From: Entoloma clypeatum
Lineage: Eukaryota > Basidiomycota > Agaricomycetes > Agaricales > Entolomataceae
Assembly: GCA_963565915.1 (NCBI GenBank)
Contig: OY751496.1
Location: forward strand, 2,666,001-2,730,000
DNA: 64,000 bases
Direction: 5' to 3'
Shown here: piece by piece, positions 39,916 through 51,179 of the stretch
Layout: each line of letters opens with the position of its first letter
How positions within the stretch are numbered: the stretch's first letter is position 1
Program-made: the position numbers and the translations under genes
Notes under the pieces: generated by a model
Database searches by the model: none
What the model saw: the letters and a program-made list of their open reading frames with translations, nothing else
Told to the model about the DNA's origin: nothing

Positions 39916-42900
39916 TTATTGTGGTCGAGACGGGTTTTGCCGATGGAAATCACGGATCAAATCTTGAGCGTTTTGAACATTAGCTCGAGGTTCCCATGTG
40001 TTCTCTTCTGGGCCATATCCTTCCCACTGAACGAGGTACTGGATCTTTCCGCGGAACTTTCGAGAGTCCAGGATCGTAGACACATGGTACTCTTCTCGTC
40101 CTTCGACGATGATCGGATCAGGGGCTGGTTTCTTTTTCTGGATGGCGTACTTCGGAGTTTCATATGGTGACAACAGGGTCTCGTTAAACACAGGGTGAAT
40201 CATCTTCCAAGTCCTCGGAAGATCAAGAAGGTATGCGCTAGCTCCTTTCTTCTCTAGGACTTTGAATGGTCCATGTCGGAGTGCATCAAGTTTCTTTGAG
40301 GGTCGATCGGTCCTGATGTTAGTCCCTTCCAGCCACACCTTGTCTCCGATGCGGTAGTCCCGAGACGGACTTCGCCGTGTGTCAACTGTCTTCTTCATCT
40401 GGTCCTGTGCTTGTTTCAGTGCAGCATTGGCTTCTTCTCGTGCCTGTTTGAGTTTTTTCAAGAAGTCGTTGGCAGCCGGATTGGTATCTTCTAACACGAG
40501 TTCTCCCTTCCACGGATGTAAACCGTAGTTGAGGTAGAATGGGGTGTGCTTCGTTGCCTGATGTTCTTTGTCATTGTACTGGAATTCTGCAATTGCGATC
40601 CATTCAGCCCAATCATCTTGCAGATGGTTGACGAAGTTTCGTAAGAACGCTTCTGTTTCCTGATGCGATCGTTCGGCTTGTCCATCCGTTTGTGGGTGGT
40701 ATGCGGTGGACAGGTTCCTTTTGATCCCTAACATGCGGCAAAGTATCTCCATGAACTTCGCGGCGAACTGTGGTCCCCTGTCACTGATGATTTTCTTGGG
40801 GATTCCGTGGAGCTTCCATATCTGATCCCGATAGATCTTGGCTAATCCTTCAGCCGATAATTCCACGGTTGTTGGAATGAGATGAAGCATCTTTGAATGT
40901 CTATCCGTGATGACCAGGATCGCATTCTTTCCATCAGACTCTGGTATCGGTCCCACGACGTCAATCCCTATGTCTTCCCATGGATGACTTGGTGCTGCAT
41001 GGGGGTGTAGCGGAGCATGTCGTTTCTGTCTGTTGATCTTGTTGCGCTGACAGGTGTCGCAACCCTTTACGTACTTCTTTACATCATGCAGGATGGTAGG
41101 CCACCAGTAGGTGCGAGTGAGGAGTTCGTGTGTTCGATACTGTCCTGGATGTCCAGCGACTGGTGCATCGTGTGATTCAAACATTAGTTCTTGACGCAGT
41201 TGTGGGTCCGGTGGAACATAGACTCGTTCGCCTGCATATGTGATGCCGTTTTCCTGTTGATACCAATGAGGATTCTTTTTTAGACCCTGGGCTACTTCTG
41301 TCTCCATGCGGTTTGAACCCTTGATGCGTGCGATCCACGGATTTTCGATGGTTGTGACGTTTCCAATGTTGATGGAATCAGATGTTTCACCCCCTTCAAA
41401 GAATTGTTCCTCTGTGAACATCTCCATTTGTACCACATCTTCTGATTCCAATCGTTTCAAGAATAGCCCCTCCTTGAGCATTTGGTCACTGTCTTGTGGT
41501 TCGAGTTCCGTTTCATACCAGGGTAAGCGCGACAGGATGTCCGCTTTTGCATTTGTCTTGCCAGGCACATGCCGTAGTTCGAAGTCATAGTCTTGTAACT
41601 TCATCTTCCAGCGCCTTTGTCGTTGATTTAGGTCCTGAGGACGGCGGAAATACTCCAGGTTCTTGTGATCAGTTAAGATCTCGAAGCGTTCCCTGGCTTC
41701 AAGCAGATAGTGTCTCCAATCTTTCAGTGCTTCCATGACTGCCAAGAGCTCTTTGTCATATATCTCGTAATTTTGTTCGGCCGCGGACATGGTCCGCGAC
41801 AAGAACGCGATAGGATGCCATTTGTCGTCCTGTTTTTGAGAGAGTACAGCCCCAATTGCATAGCCCGATGCATCGGTTTCGACCCTGAACTGTCCATCTG
41901 GTTTTGGTAATGCCAAGACTGGTGCCGATGTGATCGCCTGTATGAGACCTTCAAATGCCTTTTGTTCCGTTGGTCCCCAAGTAAACGCAGTGCCGCCTGT
42001 GAGTGCGGTAAGTGGTTTCGCGATGTTTGAGTATCCTTCAATGAAGCGCCGATAGAAGTTAGCAAACCCAAGGAACTTCTGGACTTCCTTTTTTGATGTG
42101 GGTGCTCGCCAGTTTCGGATCGTGTCCACCTTCTCGGTTTCCATCTCGACACGTCCTTCACCAACGACATATCCCAATATAGGGCATTTTGTTACTTCCC
42201 AGAAACACTTCTTCTCCTTCAGGAACAAGTCATTGTCCGATAGGATCTGCAGAATTTCTTCGGTGTTTCGCGCGAGTTCTTCCTTGGTTTTACCAATAAC
42301 CACAATGTCATCCATGTAGATCACGCAAATGCGTCGGCGGATCTGGTCCCGGAATAGACTAGCCATCATCCGAGAGAACGTTCCCGGGGAGTTGCAAAGG
42401 CCGAAAAACATGACCAATGGTTCAAACAATCCTCGACTGGTAAGGAAGGCAGCCTTCCATTCATCGCCTTCTTTAATCCGGACATTGTTGTAACCCCACA
42501 TGATGTCCATCTTATTGAAGTAGACTGCATCTTTCAGCACGTCCAAGAGATCGGAGATGCGAGGGAGTGGGAATTTGTCTTTGACCGTGAATTTGTTGAC
42601 CATGTGGTAGTCTTGTACCAATCATTTGGAACCATCCTTCTTGTTGATGAAGAAGCAAGGGGAAGCATAAGGGGATTTGGACGGGCGGATCTTTCCAGTT
42701 GCTAGACCCTCATCAATGAATGCGTCCAATTCCTCTTGTTCCTTTTGTGTCATGGGATATGTGTTTCCCCCTAGTTCCTTTGGTGCGTCCAGTGTAAGTT
42801 CAATACCATGGTCCCATTCCCTTTCCTTCGGGATCTTATCAAAGTTCTCCTTCTCGAAGAGGTGGGTAAACCAATCAACATATGAGGGTCGTTTGGTTGT

Positions 42901-43587
42901 GGGAGGTGGTGTGGGAGTGACAGCTTCCAATATAGGGTCTCCAGGCTTCCATTTCTGATCCGACTTCTTGGGTGCATCTTTGTCGCGCACTTCAACCATG
43001 CGAACCCGGTGTTTGCGACCATCAAGGTTAACCCTGAATTCCGAATGTTTGGTTCAGCATGTTGTTGGGCACCGGTTGAACGTTACAGCGCCGGTTGTCC
43101 AATTGATCGTAGGATTGTGGTGTACCAGCCAGTCATGTCCCAAGAGCATGTCGGTTCTCCCAATGTCCAGTACCATCGCTTCCATGGTTTTCTGATGTGT
43201 TCCCAAATCCAGCTTGACTTCGGCAAGTTGGTTCGGTTTCTGTTGTCGATTTGGTGATCCATCTGCATTTAGAATTGCTATGGGTGGTATCCCTCATGTG
43301 GGGAGGTTCTGTTCGCGTACTATTCTGGGATGGATGCATGTGCGTTCACATCCGCTATCAACCTCAGGTCGAATGACCTTTGGTCCTCGTCGTGTTTTGA
43401 GCTGAGCTAACAGCCTGATCTCTCGTCGTTTCGGAGGTTTGTCTCCCTTCACAATCTTAGTCGATGCAGCGGCTCGCTTGGCAGGGATGACATAGGTTCT
43501 ATTGTCTGCAGTCATACAAGGCAAGCAAGTCCGTTTAATAGATAAGGGTCGCGACTTAGCGTCGTTTAATCGGACCCTTCGGGAAAA
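39916..43587 (-). pseudogene. Pol of element 2 (-1 frame, three in-frame TGA)
   Basis: Same domains as in element 1: protease, RT, RNase H, integrase, chromodomain (ending at 39916). In-frame TGA codons lie at 43294-43296 (private: element 1 has CGA) and at the two positions shared with element 1, corresponding to 3416 and 3848 there. Where element 1 has its private TGA (3224), this copy has CGA. The region from 42621 down to 39916 is a 901-codon open stretch covering RT to chromodomain. Confidence 0.92.
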
Positions 43588-44432
43588 TCCTTCTCGTTGG
43601 CTTCTAAGATTGTGGTTTCATCATTCTCGGCATCTTCCTCAGACACCTTCCTAACCCTTCCGGAGTTCTTCTTTGGCTTGCGGCAGTTGCGCGCAATATG
43701 GCCTTCTTGATCGCAGTTGAAACACTTGCGACCATCTTTCTTCTTTGGAGCGCTGCAGTCTTTAGCGAGGTGACCGAAACGTTGACAGTTGTAGCAACGG
43801 GCCACTCCTGCTTTGTCGATCTCCATGGCCTTGCCTTGACCACCATAAGTGGTACCCGATCCGGTGCGCATGTCGCCGCCACCTCGGATGACCATTGCAT
43901 GTCCTTCCATCTGTCGTCCCTTGTTTCGGATCTCCTTTGCGTACTCGGAGTACGTCTTGGCATCACTAGCCACTTGTTCAGAGATTCTGCGGTTGACGTT
44001 CTTTTCTAGGATGTATTTCCCAGTTTCTTCACCAAGGTTTGACAGCTTCAAGAGCTCTTCGAATTCGTCCAAGAATTCGTCGACGGTGTGTTTCTCTTGT
44101 CTCAGAACTTCGAGTCTTGCTTTGGCAGCGACTGATTTGTTGGCGATAGAGAATCGTGTAGCGATATCATCGGAGAATCCTAGCCAGGTGATGTTCTCGT
44201 TGTCAACGGCAAGAGCGTCTAACTTGTTACTGGCCCAGTGCCTGCCGGACCCTTCCATCATGCAGGATAGTACTGCAAGGATCTTCTGATCGTCTGTTAG
44301 GCTCTTTTGGAACCTGATGTATAGTTTGGTGGCTTTCCACCACTCGTCAAAGGTGTGTCTGTCCTTGAACATCCCGGGATCCTTGATGATCTTGGATGTG
44401 TCCATCGTTTGTACTGCCGGAGCTTCTGCCAT
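43566..44432 (-). CDS. Gag of element 2
   Basis: 288 codons from the ATG at 44432, the same protein as element 1 Gag (two CCHC knuckles near the C-terminus). It is open upstream of the ATG in the same frame, as in element 1. Confidence 0.92.
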   Translation of the reverse strand: MAEAPAVQTMDTSKIIKDPGMFKDRHTFDEWWKATKLYIRFQKSLTDDQKILAVLSCMMEGSGRHWASNKLDALAVDNENITWLGFSDDIATRFSIANKSVAAKARLEVLRQEKHTVDEFLDEFEELLKLSNLGEETGKYILEKNVNRRISEQVASDAKTYSEYAKEIRNKGRQMEGHAMVIRGGGDMRTGSGTTYGGQGKAMEIDKAGVARCYNCQRFGHLAKDCSAPKKKDGRKCFNCDQEGHIARNCRKPKKNSGRVRKVSEEDAENDETTILEANEKDFPEGSD

Positions 44433-44791
44433 GTTTAGAGTCTGCGGAGAAGGAGAGGGGTCGGGTTGTTGGGATGAAGATGGGGTTCGGGATACAGGTA
44501 AGGGTTGAAAATGAGTCCCTGTTCTAGGCGTCTGTTCGATATCTGACTGCGCGGAGTCAAAAGCAAATTCGTCAGGGGACTCGTCGGCGGAATCGGTGGC
44601 AAAACGTTCGGGGTATTTCCTTTGTAGATCTCTAAGGAATCTCTGTTCCTGCGTGTCTGTCGGTTGTGAGAAGGGGTCAAGTCTCTCGTTTCGTGCCCAA
44701 CGACCGTACTCGGTCTGTTGTTCGGTGGTTGTAAAGTGGGCATAGATCTGTTGCTTCGAGTACGACGTGATGATGCGGCTCTGGGACGTCT

Positions 44792-45210
44792 CTATGTGAG
44801 CGTCCTAATCAATCTTCTGATAACGGTTGTCTGGACACCGATAAACTCTCTGATCTCTGTGATCCGACCTGTCTGAGGTCCTTCTTGAACGCGAAAGCTT
44901 TCGAGTTCGTTCTGTCGGGCGTTGTAACGCGCGATCTGGTGTTGTCGAGCAAGATGGATGCTCTCTGCTATCTCGCCGTGGGGGCGATGCTCGTCGTTGT
45001 CTAGTTCTTCGTCAAGCACCTGCTGTAGGATGCGACGGATCTCCGATTCGATGTACTGCTGGATGAGTGTAAAATCGATACTGTCTCGAGGACTTAGCTC
45101 CTCCTGTCGGGCTTCTGGTGAGGCAAATGGGTTACTGGTGAAGTCTTCAAAGAAGCGCGATGTCTTGACTCGTCTGGTAGTTGCTCTCTTCGCTCTGGGC
45201 GAACCTAACG
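44792..45210 (-). CDS. Leader reading frame of element 2
   Basis: Counterpart of 1262-1680: an open, Glu/Arg/Gln-rich frame between the primer site and gag without an early ATG. It has the same frame break relative to gag. Confidence 0.42.
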
Positions 45211-45221
45211 AGATTTAGCAA
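45211..45221 (-). other. Primer-binding site of element 2 (self-primed)
   Basis: Plus-strand AGATTTAGCAA, that is TTGCTAAATCT on the element strand, 2 nt from the 5' LTR. It is complementary to the LTR self-primer, as in element 1. Confidence 0.75.
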
Positions 45222-45223
45222 CT

Positions 45224-45612
45224 TGTTATGCTTAACAAACCGTTCCAAGGTTCGGGCAGAGTATGCAGGAAAGTGGAAAGGCGAAGAGCAATGTGATTGC
45301 TAAATCTAAGGAATGTAGCTATGGTACATGGGGTTTATATAGTACTGGCTACGAGCGGTAGCGAGTGAGTCAGTAGCTGCGGAAGGCAGTGCGGATGAGT
45401 CAGTAACTGCGGAAAGGCAGTGCGAAGTGAGTCAGACGACTGCGGACTGAGTAATCCCTACTGCGGAGTGCGAGTCAGCGCGGGAGCGAAGTATACTAAA
45501 GGAGAATGGTAGAGTAAAGGTAAATGAATAAGCGGTCCGATGAGTCAAAGAAATAACGAAGGTACAATGCAAGGGAAAAGTGCGTAACATACAAACCGGT
45601 AAGTCCGTAACA
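45224..45612 (-). repeat. Element 2 5' LTR
   Basis: 389 bp with the same TGACTCA sites and TATATAA box as element 1, on the minus strand. Followed by AGAAG at 45613-45617. Confidence 0.95.
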
Positions 45613-47966
45613 AGAAGCGAGTTGCGGCTCTTGTGGAGCTTGTCCATCGACTGGTTCAACCCTTTCTTGAACAAGGCAGCAGGAAAGGCTGCCTCCACTG
45701 GGTCCATTGTCATGGCGTGCCTGAATCTTCCACCCAGCCTGCGCTACAAACCAGAGAACCTCTTCCTTGTCGGGGTGATTCCTGGCCCAAGGGAACCCTC
45801 CGTCGAGGAGGTTGAATATTTCATTGACCTGATCGTGGAGATGTTGGAGAGGTTGTGGAGGGAGGGTACGACATTCCAGTGTACTGAAAGCTCCCGTCAT
45901 GGTCGAACGGAACGCTCCATGCTTGCATCCATCATGACGGACCTGGTTGCGAGTCGAAAGGTTACCGGAGTTGCCTCGCACAGTTCTAGAGACTTCTTCT
46001 GCTCCCTGTGTGGGCTAAGCAAAGAGGATATAAACAAGCTTTACAGGACGACTTGGCCGGCGAAGACTCGAGAGGCACAAAAAGCCGCTGCTGAGAAATG
46101 GAGGGATGCAACCACGAAGGCCGAGCAAAAGCGCTTGTTTAAACAAACTGGTATCAGGTGGTCACCTCTTTGGAAACTGAAATACTACGATCCTACCAAG
46201 ATGGTCATCGTGGACACCATGCACAATCTCTTCCTCGGTCTTGTTCAGTTTCATGTCCGGGAGGTCCTGGGAATTGAGGAAGCACAAGGTGACCAGTGCC
46301 ATCCAGTGACAGATACGGAGATGGACTGTGCGAGAAAGGCTCTAAAAGCTCTCAGTTTGAAAGGGCTCAATCGCGCGCGTGTTCACACTTTGAGAAAGTT
46401 GTGTGCCGAGAAGGAGGTTGACCTTGGGTCAGAAACGAGGCTGAAAAAAAAGTATATTATTCAAAAGCTCGTTGTGAGTCATCCTTGTCGTTGTCAAGCT
46501 GTGACCACTCACTGTGGTCTAGGTGCGTCCAGATGATAATGATACGCCGTCGGTCTCATCCAGAAAGGCAGTCAAGCAAACCAATATCGCGGACCTGATT
46601 GGGGAGGATTATTTCGAAGGAACCTCGAATAGGGCCGATGGAATAGACGTCTTTGTAGACAAGGTAACGAAAGAGGAGTTGCAGAACCTGCAGAGAGATA
46701 TCGCAAGCGTTACTCGCCCACACTATCGTCAAGGACCGCCTTCAACCTTGGGAAGCCCTGGCCATGGAAAATTGAAGGCCGACCAATGGAAGACGTGCAT
46801 CGAGTTTGACATACCTGTATCGGTCGCACAACTCTGGTCAAGAGAAACAAGTCATGGAGAGCGAGATCCGGACGTTATTGCACGTTGAGACAAAGTTTTT
46901 CAAAGTGTAATGCACCTGGCTGTCGCTTTGCGATGGGGTACATCCTACCGAACATCAGAAAAACATTTGCAAATGTATGAAGAAAATATGAAGGCCTACT
47001 TGCAGCACCTTCTTGACCTGTACCCTGATATCAAATTTCGTCCAAATCACCATGCGGCTCTCCATGTGGGGCAATTACTAGCACAGTTCGGTCCTGTGCA
47101 TGGTTGGTGGATGTTCCCGTTCGAGAGAGTTATTGGCATCCTTCAACAGATCAATACAAACAATAAAATTGGTAAGTGGTATGTATATACCTAGTTTTGA
47201 AGTGTCACTCACATAGGGCTATATCATAGGTGAACTTGAAGGGACGATGATGAAGACCTTTTGTGCGGGAGGGAACCTGAAAGCGCTCTTACAAGGAAAG
47301 AAGTGCCCCCGTGCCCTCAAAGCAGCGGTACCTTTGCTTGAAAAAAAATGGAAACAAGACAGCCGCCAAATGGATACCATAGGCGAGGTTAACAATCTGG
47401 GGAATTCTGCAGCAGCACAATCATTGCAGCCTGATAGATATAGATACCTGCTGGGAGAAGACTACGAGATTGTGTTCAAGGCTGGGTTCGAGAGCGTTGG
47501 CAGAGTCCTGAGCAATCCTCCTACTGAGGGAAAGTACCCGTATCGAAGGGCAGACACTCACAAGCGAATAAGGATCAGAGGCAGGACATATACACCAGCT
47601 GACAAGAAACAAAAGGCACGCCATGATGGGGACTCGGAAATATTTTTTCAACCGCTTGGGAGCGATAGGCTTGTACCAGGCGTGATACGCCAAATCTTCA
47701 GTATCAGGGAAGGAGATGCTGAGATATTTGTGCTATGCATACATCCTAGAAAGCCGCCGCCACCGGGCCCTATCGCCAATCCCTTTGCCCGGTATCCAGA
47801 CTTCGGTGCTGAACTTTGGTCGACTGAAATCGATAACAATGCTATGATATGTATCCCAACGACACAACCATTATGTCACTGTCAAAGCCGGCCATGGACA
47901 AATGGAGTTTTGGTGTGTAAACCAGTCATGCGGGTAAATTCTCAGTACAAATTCATCATTGGGTAG
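45613..47966 (+). pseudogene. Tnp2/CACTA-type transposase, 3' part
   Basis: Continues the frame broken at 38987. Exons: 45613-46473, 46523-47171, 47230-47966, with GT-AG introns. Motifs in family order: VMACLNLPPSLRYKPENLFL; VGVIPGPREPSVEE; a Cys-x2-Cys (CSLCGLSKED); the catalytic-region DTMHNLFLGLVQFH; and FRPNHHAALHVGQLL with GPVHGWWMFPFERVIG. These match the CACTA Tnp2-like transposases of mushroom fungi. An in-frame TGA at 46886-46888 breaks exon 2 between DVIAR and DKVFQ. With this stop and the element 2 insertion the gene is inactive here. Confidence 0.85.
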
Positions 47967-48082
47967 TGAAGCTTACTGTGCGCATGCAGATCATCTGATG
48001 ACGAAACTTCTGAGGGAACGCGGTTCTTGAGTTTGTAATAATGAAGGTGCAGTATGTATGTCCCTATGTAGAGTCACAGGGT

Positions 48083-48337
48083 CTAGATATAAATGACCGA
48101 ATTAAAATCAGTGTCAACTTGACGAGTAGGGTTCACAGGTGTAAAAATGAAGCGTTCGAGGTTCTGGAGACTCCCCCCGCTAGCAAGATAGGGAGCAATG
48201 ATGTACTTGATCAGGAGATATAGAAGAAGTGTATTGACAAGAAATAAGATGAGGCCCATTAACGCTATCCAAGAGCCCCATTTCAGATATCGCAGTTTCG
48301 CTGGGTGAGGGCAAGGATCTGATGACTGTGAAGACAT
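48083..48337 (-). CDS. Small single-pass membrane protein
   Basis: 84 codons from the ATG at 48337. A short polar N-terminus (MSSQSSDPCPHPAKLRYLKW) is followed by one long hydrophobic segment (LMGLILFLVNTLLLYLLIKY) and a polar tail. It starts 12 bp from the end of the WD40 gene on the same strand. No family recognised. The length and single helix are also compatible with a chance ORF, but the start, helix and position look gene-like. Confidence 0.4.
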   Translation of the reverse strand: MSSQSSDPCPHPAKLRYLKWGSWIALMGLILFLVNTLLLYLLIKYIIAPYLASGGSLQNLERFIFTPVNPTRQVDTDFNSVIYI

Positions 48338-48349
48338 TCAGAAAGGTTT

Positions 48350-49742
48350 CTATTGTCCAGCAACATCTTCCAATAAGCCACTAACCTCAGCCGTGCTTGG
48401 GGGGCCTTTTAAGTGCCAAAGTTGAATCTTGGACTTCTTGCCAAGAGTAGATGACGCAGCAGCAATCAATTCTCTCTCCTGCGTGCTCAACGCCTATGTT
48501 TTGTTAGTTAGTCCCAGTGCGTGCAAACGGTTCAGTACTCACTTCGACAACTTGCACACGGCCTTTCACCTGGTGCTCTAGCGAACGTACAAGCTCGCCT
48601 GTGCTACGTTCATAGACACGCACGATACCATCAACGCCTCCCATAACCACCCAATCCAAAGCTTGTCTTGCAAGCACGATCTGATGTGGAATGTTTATTG
48701 TCACGGCATAATTGTAGTGCCTGATCAGCTGCATTGTACGCATGGAATACAGGTCAATCCCATTCGACAGATTTGAGATGAAAATATTGTCTCCATCAAG
48801 TAAGGAGAATCCACTGCGAATTTCTTTCAGATCTTTTTCTGACAAATGTATACACATACACAACTTACATTCTCGTTTGCACGAGCCGGTTTGATTTCAG
48901 TAGCCACGGGTCAATATTGTACTTCATTCTGATCAAGACATTAAGCATGGGAAATATAACAAAAAAGGAGAGACTGACATTGTATGACACTCAGTGTAAG
49001 TGACGACGAGGCTTTCACCCCTATCAGAAAAATGTACATTTTTACAGATGTAGGGTTGCAGCCCTAAGGCTGGTGGGCATACTCGAGTCAGCATGTCCGT
49101 TAGACCTAGCGGATATTAAAGATTAGGTATATGTCGCTGTACACAACGCCCTACCGAGGCTCCAGACTTGAGGGTAACCACCCCCGCTGCTGGCGAGTCT
49201 CAAGAAATATTTGTCGAATGCGAGGTCTTCAATCGGTCCGTCATGGGCCTCGATGATCTTTGAAAACTCGAAGAGATCCTGTAGCAAGAGGGTTGAACAC
49301 AAGGCTGGAAGGGTGGTCAAGCAGCGCACACTGTCTGATGCCCATTTATAGACCGCAATCATGCCAGTCCCAAAACCGACGGCGAAAGCAGGGGTATCAT
49401 CCTCGTGAACGTTCTCATTGATGTGTATCCAGCAGACGGCAGTAACGGGGCCAGCGAAAGAGGCGTCGATGGTCTGGAACGGTCCCTGTTTTGCCAAGTC
49501 CCACACAATGAGGCAACCGGAATGATCTGAATGAGTAGTCATTAGAATGAAAACGAAGGAGAAAGACGTGAGGAACCTCCACTAATGAGCATCCGCAGAT
49601 CTGTGTTAAAATGCATTGTATTAACGCCATCACTATGTCCTTCCAGGATGATATCGGGAGCCCCTACCTGTAAGGTAACGGGGATCAGTGTTCGACGTCT
49701 GGATAAACAAGAGAGATCGGCACTCACAGACTTGGAAGGCAT
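48350..49742 (-). CDS. WD40-repeat protein, multi-exon
   Basis: Exon 1 is tiny (ATG at 49742, MPSKS, then GTGAGT). Exon 2 has GAPDIILEGHSDGVNTMHFN then RMLISGG, a WD40 repeat. Later exons give DHSGCLIVWDLAKQGPFQTI, IEDLAFDKYFLRLASSGGGY with PQVWSL, then VLARQALDWVVMGGVDGIVR with VYERSTGELVRSL. The last exon ends at the TAG 48350-48352. At least four blades are visible, so it is a short beta-propeller, probably a scaffold or interaction module. It lies in the cargo block of the giant element. Some exon edges around 48870-49120 were not resolved. Confidence 0.68.
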
Positions 49743-50368
49743 GGTAAATTGTTCTGGATATAGATGTTCTGAGCTTTGTTGCAGAAACTGATTCGCAGCA
49801 ATGATCTTATATTCGTATGAGACAATTACGATGGTGTCCGATGAGAGTTATTGTCTGTCTTGGAGTTGAGATTGCATTCGAGTAACTTGGATACAGTTTC
49901 TTGGCGGTTTCTATGATACTTCTGATAGTCTAAAGCTCATACAAGGGATTGGATGGACAATACACATCGTGGTATCGGAAAAGTGGAGAAAGCCCCAGCG
50001 GAATTTGAAATGAAACTAATGTAGTGAACTGATGGTGCCGGTAATCCAATGGAAGCCGTTCACTATATCTGGTAATCATCGGCATCACATGTTGTCTTTC
50101 CCTCTTGTCCTCCTACCCCCATGTTTGCGGCTATTGTTCCATCTTCCGTATCGACAACAAGAGGTGGGGATTCAGGTTCTGCGATCCGCTTATAATCAAG
50201 GTGTGATGTATGATCTGTCATCTCTCATCTTTTGTCCCCATGTCTCAGTCCCAAGTCCCCAGATACCCACGCCGCTTTCATCCTTATGTTCGTCCCCTTA
50301 CCCTGCACTCCATCTTTCTGCGTGAGAAGCAAGTCTGCCCTCCTCATGCACTCCACACCATCCATCCC
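49743..50368. other. Intergenic, no gene recognised
   Basis: 626 bp between the divergent WD40 gene (minus) and the gene at 50369 (plus). Pyrimidine-rich near 50090-50330, probably promoter. No motif is claimed. Confidence 0.45.
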
Positions 50369-50895
50369 ATGGACGCGGATCGAACAGCTTTCATTCCTCC
50401 ACAGGCTCTGGTGTATGTGGACATGGGGTTACCTGCGGCAGCCTACTTTGCATCCACGGCACTGAAGACCGGTTCGCAAAAAATCCCAAAACCAGCCGGC
50501 GAAGTAGGGCGCACTGGGACTGGCCGCGCCGGATATACGCTTCTAACTGCCCTTGCGTGGCCCCCAGAGGTGTATAAAGAGGTTCAAGTGAGTGGTTACT
50601 CTATTTTAGTACCCCGCCCGGAGGTTTACAGCCTTGTGATGTAGGCAACCATTCATAGCCTCGCCAACAAAGACCTCCCTCTACAGACCTTCCCCAAACA
50701 ACCTCTGGAAGGCCTGAATGCTTTCTTCGAGAAGGTATAGTTTCGTCGTCTTCCTGTCTTCATTCTAATAAACTCACCCAGATCAACGAGCAATACCCGT
50801 ATCTTACCATCTACAATGATAACTGGGCTACTGCGGACTTTCTAAGAATGTACCTCAAGAATAGAGTACAAGCTGCAAGGAAGCCTGGGCCGTAG
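50369..50895 (+). CDS. Unassigned small protein, three exons
   Basis: Exon 1 is 50369-50587 (MDADRTAFIPPQALVYVDMG; donor GTGAGT). Exon 2 starts ATIHSLANKDLPLQTFPKQP after a TAG acceptor near 50645. Exon 3 starts INEQYPYLTIYNDNWATADF near 50783 and ends at TAG 50893-50895. Frames join cleanly, giving about 140 residues, without signal peptide or membrane helix. No family recognised. It lies in the cargo block and its clean splicing argues it is a real gene. Confidence 0.55.
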
Positions 50896-51179
50896 AATCT
50901 ATTGTTTAATGTAGGCGCAGGACTGTTGTCTAAAGTCTAAATGTCTAAATGAAAACACACGCTGTTCAAAGACTTGATTTGAATTGCTGGGAGCATGGTT
51001 ATTGTATGTATCGTTGCTACCGATACCTCTAAAAGGTCTGCCCTCCCGAATTTGAAGCCAGTTCACATTAATAACTGTCTACCTCACAGACTTTCGTTGC
51101 TCATCATGGCCGGAAGAAATGTCTGTTGACTGTTCTCTGTTCTCTACCTCTCATGCCGTCTCATCTATTCCTTCTCTAG

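Larger units (their letters stand above)
38988..45612 (-). mobile_element. Element 2: inverted second copy of the element 1 chromovirus
   Basis: 6,625 bp, identical in length to element 1, on the minus strand. LTRs 38988-39376 and 45224-45612 (389 bp each, no difference seen). The duplication AGAAG lies at 38983-38987 and 45613-45617. It is inserted in frame-coding sequence of the transposase. It differs from element 1 mainly in a ~110-bp patch at about 43189-43297. Confidence 0.96.
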
